64,000 nucleotides of DNA, from positions 2,046,001 to 2,110,000 of the forward strand of contig JAHRBS010000004.1 in assembly GCA_024305745.1 (NCBI GenBank). Direction: 5' to 3'. Made by a program: the position numbers and the translations under genes. The DNA is from Polyporus tsugae (lineage: Eukaryota > Basidiomycota > Agaricomycetes > Polyporales > Polyporaceae). Of the stretch, positions 48,429 through 59,197 are shown in pieces (position 1 is the stretch's first letter; each line of letters starts with the position of its first letter). The notes below the pieces were generated by a model, which was not told where the DNA came from, did no database searches, and saw nothing but the letters and a program-made list of their open reading frames with translations.

Positions 48429-50330
48429 ATGAGCGACCGCAAGCGTTCGCGAAGCACTGGCGGACCGCCTGCGAAGCGGCGCAAGGGGGACACTGGCACC
48501 CAGGCCGATGATGACATTCCAACACCACAATCCCAACCGACCGCCCCATCCACATCAACGTTCTCCGTCCGCATCTTACACTCTGGGGCAGACCGTGTAC
48601 CCTCTCTATCCGCAATATGCGCGCGCACCTTTGCAAACAACTTGCAAAAACTATCAAGTGACCCGGAGCTGTGGCAAGACGTCAAGTACTCGCTTAAAGA
48701 CCTTCCGGATGCTCTTGTGCAGAAGGTGTTCGCGGTGCTCAAGCAGACTTGTCCGGCCTTGCTCAATCATGGGCTCATCGCCCCCGTGGGTCTCCACTAT
48801 CTTCCAAGGCACCTAAACGTTGACACCGGGACTAGTATCTTCTGCGTGGAACGTCTATCGCACTGAGCGACGACCTTCCAGGCGTGAGTCGGCCGACGAT
48901 ATTCGCCATAGGGGACATGCCCTCGAAGGAAAACCTCCGCGAGCTCGAAATTACGGGGTTTGCCAAGATTACGGACAAGGTCTTCGCTTCCGTCATTGCC
49001 AACCTTCCGTCATTGCGAAAGCTCAACCTCAGGCATCATCGCTTCACCCAATCTCCTACGTGTCCCCTATTTAATACGGAACTTACAGAGGGTGCTCCAA
49101 GGTTGGTACGGATACAGCAACTGCTGCAGCGAACCATTGCCCACAGCTTGAGGTCGTGAACTTCAACTATACTGCGGTCTCTCCCGCGTCTATGGCGCCG
49201 CTAGTGTTCAAATGCACCCGCCTCGAGGTCTTGAAGGTTGCAGGGATAGCGAGCTGGGTAAGTTCTGCAAACATGTACATTTTCTCCTCATATTTGACTC
49301 ATTACGGCAGACGGACGGCGCTTGCTATAGGCTATGGGGGGCTTTTGGAACGAAACAGGACTTCCATCTCCCCAACTTGCGCTCACTGAAGCTCCGCCAG
49401 GCTCCTCTCAGTGATTCACCGGTCAACACCATACTTGAAGCTTGCCCGAACCTTCGACGTCTCGACCTATCATTCACACTCATCAAGAACCTAGTGTTGC
49501 CGTCGAACAACCTTCTCGAGAAGCTAGTGCTCACGTCGACCATGGTCCCGAGCGACAAAATCGTGTCTCTCGTATCTGGCCTGTCCAAGTTGAAGGTGTT
49601 GTCGCTGGGCGCGATGGGTGGCAACGACTTCTCGACCGCCGCCACATCGTCCGCCCTGTCGGGGACCACAATCACCGACAAGCCGTTGCGCGCATTGACC
49701 AGTGCGCTGGAGGGCTGTCCCGACCTCGAGCGAGTCAGCCTCGTTTGGAACACCAGAATCGGCTACAACGCAGCAGCAGGGCCCGACGCTGCGCTTTCCC
49801 ACTTCATTCGGCGAGTGGGGCGGAGGTGCAAAGTAAGTGGGGCTCGTGGTCACTGGTGACGCCTTCAAGCATTCTGACGCGCTGCAGCGTCTCAATTTGT
49901 CCGGGCTCCTTCACCTTCGGCCGTCGAACCTGGAGGGATTGACCCGCCCTGACGGACCGGACGAAGGGCCGCCGCAACTGGAGTATCTGAATTTGAATAA
50001 CACCCCTGTGGACGACACGGCCGTTCCCTACATATCCTCTTGTGTCAATTTGAGGGTCCTCGAGGCCGCAGGAACGAAGATCACGAGTGCGTACGACCTT
50101 GGATGGCGGATATAGCAACATCAGCTAACGCCGTGTGCGCCTGCAGAGGTTGGGTTGTTCCACATCCTCGACGAATGCGCAAATCTGGAAAAATTGGACC
50201 TTACAAGCTGCAGAGGGGTAAAAGTCGGAGAGAGACGCCGATTCTTCGAGGTATGGGTTACAGCTCTCTTGCATCGCAGGCCGCTCACGTTGGCCGACTC
50301 CAGGTCTGGGAAGAGTGGAAAAACGGGTAA
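48429..50330 (+). CDS. leucine-rich-repeat protein, RNI-like
   Basis: Model: join(48429..48785, 48836..49032, 49089..49257, 49311..49832, 49888..50086, 50147..50250, 50304..50330), 524 aa. A basic N-terminus (MSDRKRSRSTGGPPAKRRKG) is a likely nuclear signal. After a helical LPDALVQKVFAVLKQTCP region come LRRs of the cysteine-containing, RNI-like type: LRELEITGFAKITDKVFASV, LPSLRKLNLRGCSKVG, HCPQLEVVNFNYTAVSP, LEVLKVAGIASW, LRRLDLSFTLIKNL, LKVLSLGAMGG, LEYLNLNNTPVDD and LEKLDLTSCRGVKVG. The end FFEVWEEWKNG is made by a 27-nt last exon. Intron 2 (49033-49088) starts with GC, not GT. Such proteins often serve in SCF-like complexes; no specific role can be given. Confidence 0.8.
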
Positions 50331-50443
50331 CATCCGCACGGGGTTTCGTATATACTTAAGCGGTATGCATTGTGACAATCTGATTCAGGTGTCCCTGAGC
50401 CTTTCACCACATCGACCCTATTTCAACATCTTCATCTTTCACT

Positions 50444-53400
50444 CTACGATGGCAGACATTGGGAGTAGTCTGCATAATGGATTCATCAGCCCAGATGGAC
50501 GTATTTGCATGGAAGGAAAAACTCACAGTCGTTCTGCGCCACGCAAGTTCCGGCTGTAACGAGCTGTTCGTCAGCAAAACACCAAATGCATGCCGGATCG
50601 GAAGACGCACATGCGCAAACCGTGGGGCCCGTCCAGCTTATACCGCCGCACTGTCCATAGAGCGAAGCCGTTCCAGTGGCCGTGGATGATGGTGCAGTGC
50701 TGGTCGTAGTGGACGCCTTAGTGGTCGTACCGGATGTGGCAGTGGAGGACGCCTTGGTTGTCGTAGCAGAGGTGGTGGTGCTCTTGACAGTCGTAGCCGT
50801 GGTAGACGTTGCCGTCGCCGTCGGTGCTGGGGCGGCACCAGACGCGTCACCGTAGAAGATGCCGCGACCGTTCGTCCCTATGTACACGCTAGAAGCAGCG
50901 TCAGCTATCGTATATCCCCACCCGTGGTTAACAGAGATAGGAAACTTACCGGCCATAAACCCTGGGATCTGCAGCAAGCACGTTCGCACCCGCAGAGCCG
51001 AAACCATGAGCGGCGTCGTTAACCTGCACCCAGTTCACTCCGACGTCGTCTGAGCGGAAGTACCCGATGCCGCCGATGTTCGCCGCCGCGAAGATGGCGG
51101 GGTAGCCACCCGAGGTCTTCGGCGCACCGAGGGCGATGGACCACGCCTGGGAAACGCCAGAGATGGTAGTGAAGCTGGAGCCGCTGTCCGTCGAGTGGAA
51201 CAAGCCCTTGTCTGTGGAGACCCAGACGTCGCCAGTCACGTTCGGGTTGACGATGACGCGGAAGGGAGAAGTAGACGAGCCGAGTGAGCCCGCGGTGGAG
51301 AATGTCAGGGCGCCGTCGGTGGAGATGTAGAACGAAGAGCCCGAGGCGCCGTAGAAGACGGAGTTGTTCTGCTTGTCGGAGGCGATGACTGCGGAGGAGG
51401 GGAGCGAAGAGACGGCGGTGAAGGCATTCGTGTATTGGGAGCGGAGGATCCCGTTGCTGCTTGTCTTCCAGAGGATGGTGTCGCCGTCAGCGGAGAGGGC
51501 GATCTTGCCACCTGCGACACCGTCGGCTGCACCGTAGTCCTGGGACCTAAAATCAGGACCGGTTAGAAGGCGAATACCTTCGGAGAGCGTGCGAGGCGTA
51601 CCAGGTAGTGCCAGAGTCGCTGGAGATAGCAATTTGCTTGCCTTGTGATCCATCAGTTGTGGTACCAACACGGGCGATAGTGGCGGGTTTGTTGCCAGCG
51701 TAATCAATATCCGAGGAACTGGAGTAGGTCGGGTTCGAGAACGAGACGAGGGGTGCGCTGTCGAGATCATTGTGCACGAAGCCTGTGAAAATGGTTTGGC
51801 CAGATACGGATCGCTCAAAGTAGAGGGACATACCATCTACGTCACCAATGGCGGAAATCAAGTGAGGCCCAGAGGGAGGGGATATGAGGCCCTGAACGGA
51901 TGTCTCCTCAACACCGTCAGCGAGGGACTTGAGGGTAACGTTACGCGATGCACCGGCGTCCCACTTCAAGAGATCGTGGCCACCGTAGATAGTCTCACCC
52001 GTGCCGTATAGCCAGTGGTTGGAGTCGAATGGGTCGATCGAGAGGCCCTCCATCATCCAGCCGATCTGCGTTTCGAGGGCGTCGGTGGTGTCGTCTGGAC
52101 CGATCCAAGGCGCGAGGCTATCGTCATAGGCGTAGTACCTATTGAGCGTGGGGTAAGATTCCCATGCCCAGAGACCAGTCCAAGTCGCACCGCCGTCGGT
52201 CGAGCGGAAAATCTGCCCGTCAGGCCACCAAGAATTGAGGGCCGCAACCATGACGGTGCCCGGACGCTGCGCGTCGACGGCAACACCGCTGAAAGAGGTC
52301 AGGTCAGAAAGGGAAAGGGTAAACATACGGGCTACATACCCAAAGCCGAAGTAGAGATCGCTGCCTGACACGGGGGTGACGTTCGTCCAAGTCCCGGCAG
52401 TGATGTTATACTTCCAAACGCTTCCCTGTACCGTACATTAGAAAAATATCTAATTTGCTTGTCAGAACCGCTCACCGAAGTACCATCGTAGGGACCAGAA
52501 CCGTCGGAGTATGAGATGTAGAGAGACTTCTCAGCCACGGAAAGGGCACCCTTGTGAGGCAGGAAAGTGTTGTTCTGCCCAGCGACGGCAGTCCCTATTG
52601 TGTATGATGAATTATTGTGTGCGACCTTAATTGAAGGTTCGCTCACAGGTAGAACCGGCATCGTTGGAAACGAAGACATTATCGGAGCCCTTATTCGCAA
52701 CACCGACGAAGATACGAGGGGTGGCCGTGCCATTCGTGCTGGACGTAGAGTCGAACGTTACCCAAGCCAATCCCATGAGATCGTTGTTGTAACCGGTTGT
52801 GTCCGTGGGATCAGGGGCATAGGTTCCTGCCAACAGGTTGAGCACATGACTACAGTTGTACACTTGGAAGACCTTACCAACACTCGGAAAGTTTTTGACT
52901 TGCGCCCAAGTTGCTCCATAGTCAGTGGATTTGTACAGGCCATGTCCGCTCCTTGCTCCGAAGTACAGGATGTTGTGGCTGTTCGGATCGATCGCGAGAC
53001 GCTGGATTTATCCTGAGGATACCGACTAATGCGATTCAACGAGACGCTCCACGAACCTCGCCCATACCACGACCGGGCATATTTCCGCCGACTTTGAAGG
53101 GTAGTGCGGACGGGGTGAACGTCTTCCCTTGATCCGTAGAAATCAGAATCTGTCCATTGTTAGGGTCCCACGAATTCGTGTACATCCCCGTAGCCTGAGG
53201 GTCGGTGTGAGCCTAAATCTACAGAACACTCCTGGGATTGAGATTTACCAAGTACAGGCGGTTGGGGTCCACAGGGTCTGTCGCGATAGCATCGACACCC
53301 CAGTAGTTCCAGCGGGCGTCGTCGACGAAGTCCAGAAGAGGGGTCCAGGAGTCGTCGGAGTTCAGCTTGTACGCACCGCCAATGTCCGTGCGAGCAAAGG

Positions 53401-53560
53401 TAAGGCCCTTTTGGGACGGGTTGAAGACGATGTTGGGAACGAAGCCACCGCCACCGCCGATCTTGACGTTCTTCCAGGTGTAAGTCTGGGAAGAAACCGC
53501 AGCGACGATGGTGATCACCGCGAAGACGGACAAAGTCGCCAGAAATGTCGGGCGAAGCAT
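50444..53560 (-). CDS. GH74 xyloglucanase with C-terminal CBM1
   Basis: Model: complement(join(50444..50469, 50527..50553, 50611..50888, 50950..51546, 51602..51782, 51834..52288, 52340..52425, 52476..52594, 52647..52826, 52878..53001, 53057..53194, 53249..53560)), 840 aa. A signal peptide (about 1-24) is followed by two seven-bladed propellers of the GH74 fold. RTDIGGAYK (Asp59) fits one catalytic Asp, and the Asp of IDPFDSNHWLYGTG (about 405) the other. Other blocks are DARWNYWGVDAIATDP, GMYTNSWDP, IYGGHDLLKWD and YIGTNGRGIFYGD. A Thr/Ser/Ala linker (about 745-800) leads to the cellulose-binding CBM1, QCGGISWTGPTVC, then SGTCVAQNDYYSQCL, which is made from three exons. The enzyme cleaves xyloglucan in plant cell walls and is secreted, matching a wood-decay lifestyle. 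Confidence 0.96.
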
Positions 53561-54895
53561 GGCTGAGCAGGACGCCTAGGACTCTGAGGAAGGAGGGTGA
53601 GCCATCGAAACCGGATTATATACATCTTCCGCAAAGGAAAAGAGCACGTAAGACCTCACGAAACACGTCTACTGCCTCCGAGTATTCTGCGACGGGCCGT
53701 CAGTACCCACCGAAGAATACGCGGAGTCAATAGCGACAGACCGAGCGCACGCAAGAGATGTGAGAGCGTATTTGGCAAGAACAGTGAACATCAGTGAAGA
53801 TATTCCGAGGATCAGTTGCATGACGCGGGGTTGGGATGGCCCTGGTTGCTGTTGCATGTGCGATCACGACCTATGAATGGCCACCGGCCTGGCAATGGAT
53901 TAAGAGCACGGACATCATTGGACGGAAAGAAGGAAGCTCCTCGGAAGGCTAAACTAACATGACCTCGCCAGGGGCCTTAGGGAAGGCACTCGGTGAGGTC
54001 CTCCTCGCCAGGTCGGAGACTGTGGCGTGGAGGGGTTAAGGTGTTTAAAGAGATTGCCGTAACACGTTTGGCATGAGGATACGAAGAGAGCTGGATAGGT
54101 TCCGCGGCAGCTACTACTGGGCAGAAAACAAGTCACACAATGGAACCACATCCATCTTGATGGCATGTAGCGTTTCGCACATTCGTGGGTAGCTTAACCT
54201 AAAGGTGCATAGTGTATGCCAGTAATGCACGTCGATGATGACATCCCGCAAGGAATGAAGCGATTTGCAAGTGCAGATGCGCGGTCAGTTGACTGCATAT
54301 GCAGAAGATATCATTGTGCTCCTTGTGCTCGGGTCTGAGAGTCCCAGGGATGGGTTGCTCTGATGCCGGAGAAATAGGAAGAAATATGGACCACATGAAG
54401 GCCTGCGGGGGATGGATGCAGAGAGGCGTACCTGAGCCCTAGACGAGAATGCTGGTACAGTATCCGTGTCCTGAGGTCATGCAAGCAAAACAAATGGAGC
54501 ATATGACAGAGACTGCCGGCAAAGTCGACAGTGAATGCATGTGGAAGATGGGCTGGAGGAGACTCAGGAGAATTTATGGAGGGCTGCCCAAGGATGAAGC
54601 TTGAAGCATTTGACAGGGACATCCTAGATGGGCGTTGCCGACAATAAATAAACGTGGGCGCGGGACAATAACGGGCCACGGCGCTCCGTGACAAGCGCTG
54701 GTGGTGATAGCTGGAAGTTGTTATTTCCTTATTGACCACAAGGAGACAACTCCTTGTTCTCCTCATAGACACTGTGGGCGTGCGTTGGCCATCCCTTCGC
54801 CACAAATCTACGCGCAGGGCAATATGAGCGTGCTACTCCTCTTTCTGCTCCCACTTTTCTCGCAACACTCGACATCCACTCCCGCCCCGCCGTAA
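53561..54895. other. intergenic between divergent genes
   Basis: Promoter regions for the GH74 gene (minus) and the kinase-like gene (plus). I find no gene with convincing codon pattern or splice sites. No obvious carbon-repressor or TATA signal was confirmed by eye. Confidence 0.45.
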
Positions 54896-57800
54896 ATGCC
54901 AACAACAGTCGTGCCTCCTCGCCGCACCGTCCCTCGACCAGTGCCTCGAGATAGACGAGAGGAACAACGCGCTCCTACACCACCCTCACCACCCTCACCT
55001 ATCCGCGAGATCTCTCCCACATTCAGCATCTTAGATGGACATGAAGGCGATGGGTCTTTTTCCGGTGCCACGCCCACCTGCGTTAAACTCGCCACATCGA
55101 ACATCGAATCCATCGACTGGGATTGCCTACGCCGAATTGTTGCCCCACATCGCGGCCGCATTCACCAGCCATCCCGTGGCACGCGCGATAGCAATGCTCA
55201 AGTTCGTCCACCGACTCGGCGAACCGATCCTACCGGATTTTTCGACCTTCTAACACAACCCTACATCGACCCACCGCCACCGCCATCCCCCAAACCGTGG
55301 ATCCGTCTCTCCGACGATGTATCATCACACACCTCCAGTCGCTCCGTCGCCCGTCCGCTGCCGGAGCACGATTCCGATGAAGACGAGCTGCTGGACCCAG
55401 ATGCGGACTTGCCCAAGCAGATTCACTATGAAATTACCTATACGCCACATGGGAGGTACGTTTGGGCTGCCGGCCAACCCGTTAGCAAACTTCGTCTGCT
55501 GGCCCATCTCCATAGTGAGTTTCAGTTTCGAATGTGCTATTTGGGTGGAGCTGACTTCGATCGGGTGTAGGTGAACGGCACAACCGCGGCAAATGGGGCA
55601 CAGATTTAATGTTTGGAGTGGTTGGTGGGCGACCAACGACCTTCATGTGCAAGAGGTATGTACCCATCCTACCTTTGGCATCGAGGTGCTCGCTCACGCG
55701 CGTACAGCTGGTCTCGTCGCCAGGACAATACGAGATTTCTTCCGGAGGTGCGTCAGAGCGTGTTCTTCGGCCTACACTTCTTCACAACTCCATCCTCCAG
55801 TTCAAGCTACTGTCCTCGGGCAGTTACCTCCGTCCTCTGCAAGGTCTCGTGGTGCCATACGTGATCAACCTCTACAACACTCGGGACATGATCCAACTTT
55901 TCATGGAGGTGCCTCATCAGTCCTTCTGGGTCGAAGCGTCTCCCTCCATGTCCGACGCGCTCAAGCAGCGTGTTGTCGACGCATACCGCAGGTTGCATGG
56001 AGTTGGCGTTTTGCACGGATCTGCCGAGAAGAAGAACATCCTCGTCGGCGGCGACGGTCGTGTTACCCTGACGGACTTCTCTATGGCTCGCACGAAGCGA
56101 CCAATCAAGGAGATCGGATTGGAGGGGTGTACTGACAAGGAGCTGGCTGTCGAACTCCGGAAGGTCAAGTTCATCCTCGATTACGGACACGCACGGAGCC
56201 ACGAGACACTGGGGAGGGAGAAAGGTGACCGACACGCTCCCAAGCCTGAAGTATGGGATGAATGGACTCAGGAGCTCGGTCGGCCTTCGAAACGGTGGCT
56301 CATCCCCGGTCAGACCGAAGAGCACTACGCAGACGCAGTGTTCGGGTTCCGCGCCACTGTTGTTCGTCTCGAACATCGTCGCGCGGTCGAATCGGTCTCT
56401 CCACTCCTTGTCATGTCTCCTCAGTCTCCCCTACCCGTGCGAAATCGATTTTCCTCTCATGCAACCTCGTCGAAGAGTCGGCAAAAGCGCAAAATCCCTC
56501 CCCTTGTTGCTGACGATCCGGCCACTCCTTCGAAGCGTCCGCGAGTCGGCGATGAGCCTGAACGGCCTGTTTTCTCCGGCCCGCTATGGCAATGTAAGCT
56601 GCACATATTTCCTTTTTCAAATCATAATCTCATCCATCCGTGGTCCCAGACACTACCACATCATATTCCACCGGCACTTCCGACCTCCCCGCTGCATCTG
56701 ATTCATCCGCCGAAGCCCCGGCAGTCAAAGTCCGCGACTTCGCGTCCGAGCCATACGATCGTCCTCGCGGGTATTATGTTCCCCATCCGCCAACCGAGCT
56801 TATCATGTCTTCCTATCGAGCCGCCGATATCCGCAATGCCAACGCCATCCGCTGCGGTCGCCTGGGGTTACCGTATTGGCGAGGTGATGAGGACGATGAT
56901 GGCCTTGCTCCACCCGGATATCTTCGCCCGCTACCGAAAAGGCAGGGATTAAAGATATCGCTCGGAGCCCTGAAACGCCAGCGGGACGAAGTGGAACGGG
57001 AGGAGATAAGGTCGCTCAAAAGGACACGGTTCGGTCATCCTGAGCCTCTGCATTTGACGGAGGACTGGGAGGCCTTTTTAGAACAGGATACACGCATCCG
57101 ATTCGATGATCGTGTTTCGTGTTGCGATTCGTGGACGTACGAGAAGGTCGTGGACGACGTTAGTGGCAGGAGCCAGGATCAGGGTCGGGACGTAGGCATC
57201 GAGGCGGGCAGGCGTTTGACTGTGCCGCTCTCCCATCCTCGTCATCGTGGGATACCCAAACCTGCGCACACTGTCTTGAAGGTGACGTCACCTCGGAGAA
57301 CCGTAGCCTGGGATCTCAATGCATGGCCACATCCTTCAGACGAGGAGATCCTGACGACACCACTTATGAAGCAGTGTGGTCTTCTTCCTCTACCGGGGGC
57401 TGTGCTGACACTCAGTCCGCCTCCAGCGGCGGCGCCTAACCCTAGGACGCCTGGTCCAAGTAATAGTATTACAACAGCCCTCGACTTCGCACCCTCGCAT
57501 CACGCGCCTGCAGACGCCACTAGGATTGTCAAAGGCTGCGACGAGACACGGGTTTCTCCACCGACCCGGGCCACTGGACCCCAGACAGCATGGGAGAGGA
57601 TGCACCGCCCCGCGCTATCCGTCCAGCTCACCCCGGAAGAGATGGAGGATTTCGAAGCGTGGCAGGTGGAGAGTCTGCTGGAACCCGGCTGGGACCCGGC
57701 GCTCGCGCCACAGGCCAACCTTCTTGCGATCGCAAACTCGGAGGGGGAGACACCGTATAGGATGGACACTGACGTGTGTCAGTGGCTCCGAGTCGGGTAG
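54896..57800 (+). CDS. protein-kinase-like protein, probably catalytically inactive
   Basis: Model: join(54896..55514, 55571..55655, 55708..55747, 55801..56593, 56650..57800), 895 aa. A disordered Pro/Arg-rich N-terminus of about 150 residues leads to an acidic DSDEDELLDPDADLP stretch. A kinase-like fold follows at about 205-400: GVVGGRPTTFMCKR (N-lobe), FKLLSSGSYLRPLQGLVVP, and LYNTRDMIQLFMEVP (hinge). HGSAEKKNILV (about 320) stands in the place of the catalytic loop and LTDFSMA (about 340) in that of DFG. The usual HRD Asp is replaced by Ser, so phosphotransfer is doubtful. After that come a basic KSRQKRKIPP stretch and 300 further residues with Pro-rich and GYLRPLPKRQGLK blocks, unlike anything I recognise. 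Probably nuclear, a guess from the basic clusters. Confidence 0.7.
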
Positions 57801-59197
57801 GGCACGCGACGTCCGTAAGCCTTCCGGGGGCGCAGCTTTATCCCATTTCAGTGCCGTCTCCCGTAGCCTGTTTGCAGCCCAGTAATCCGTACTCGGACGA
57901 CGGAAACTCAAGCTTGAGGCTCGCTCGGCTAGCAACGGCCTAGCTCGAAAGCTTGGCAGGAGTACCTGGAAACAGACTCGAGATGGACCATTTACTTACT
58001 CATTGTGCATGTGCACTTGTAGATTGATTTCGCAGTTCGCAATTGACTCTTTCGGTGCCTGGCCTCCCTCGCCCGCAGGTTGCGGTGGTGTGAGTGCACT
58101 GTCTCAGATCTCCTCGCTTATGCAACTGTCACCGCCCTCCTAGTTCTTCGAGAGCATAGAGTCGCAGGCGGCGCGTTTGAGCGGCTGGAGTGGTATTCCG
58201 GTTATCACGGGAGATGGGCATGTTGCAAGTGGATGTCGCAGATGCGGACGAACTACATAGTGAGCGGATAACTTAGGAGTCAACGTATCCGATCACAGCG
58301 ATCGGGTCGCCATATGCACCGATCCCGATGTCCGCTACTTGTCCGCTTCAGGTCACTCAAAAGCTGTGGGCCGCGGCGCCCACAGCCCCCCACGTAAGTA
58401 TACGTACTTGCTGCCATGCTCTACACATCCTCATACGCCAAAATTATGAGGGTGCGATTGGCCTATCTGAGAAAGTCCATGTACATGCCGACGATAGGTG
58501 AGTGCAGGATGAGTGTCTACCTATTTTATCGATGCGGAAGAGGTGTTCGGAAGATGTTCGGGGGCGACGTACGGGATGCATACTTATCTTATGTATGTAG
58601 GCTTAAAACCTCTCGCGAGTCGCCAGTAAGGCATTCGATGATACGGTGGGAAGCTGCACATGATGTACCCCGCATCGGCTAGCCGTTTATCACGCGTGTT
58701 CTGCGCTTACTCCGCTGTGCAGGCGGTGAGGCTGACAGAATTGCCGCCCCGCATCTGTGGGGGCGACTCCTCGAAGCGGCAGTCAGCTCCTCCTTCCTTG
58801 GCTCTCTTTCCACTCGTGACCAAGACGAGCCCCGCAGCGGGCAACCGCCTGGTGCGCTGACTGCTGCTATGGCTCGGAAAATGTGTTTGCTGACGGGCGG
58901 AGTGTTTGTGCGACTCGGAGGCCAGAGCAGACATATTTGTATTCAATGTCGAGGCCGTCAGTGTTCGGTCGTCGTATCAGGACAAAATTTTTGCCTTATC
59001 GCCAACTTATCGCACTCAACTCCGGACTCCAAGAGCAACGAGCGCCGTCCAAGAGCAAGAGCGCCAGGCACATGCGGGAGTGGTGCTATTTAAAACGGGG
59101 GCACGCCCACTGAAGACCAGGTCGTCCCGCCTCCATCCCGCCCTTCATCTTCCTCTCCAGCATCGTCCTCCGTCGATCGCTCCTTCCAATCGCCACC
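57801..59197. other. intergenic, amino acid permease promoter at right
   Basis: No gene seen. A TATA-like TATTTAAAA lies at 59087-59095, about 105 nt before the permease ATG, followed by a CT-rich leader. Confidence 0.5.
59087..59095 (+). promoter_or_regulatory. TATA-like element of the permease gene
   Basis: TATTTAAAA sits about 105 nt upstream of the ATG at 59198 and is followed by a pyrimidine-rich leader. The spacing is usual for fungal promoters. Confidence 0.5.

Noticed and set aside
54311..54805. 164-aa minus ORF in the GH74/kinase-like gap
   Set aside because: No signal peptide, motif or splice context; low-information composition.
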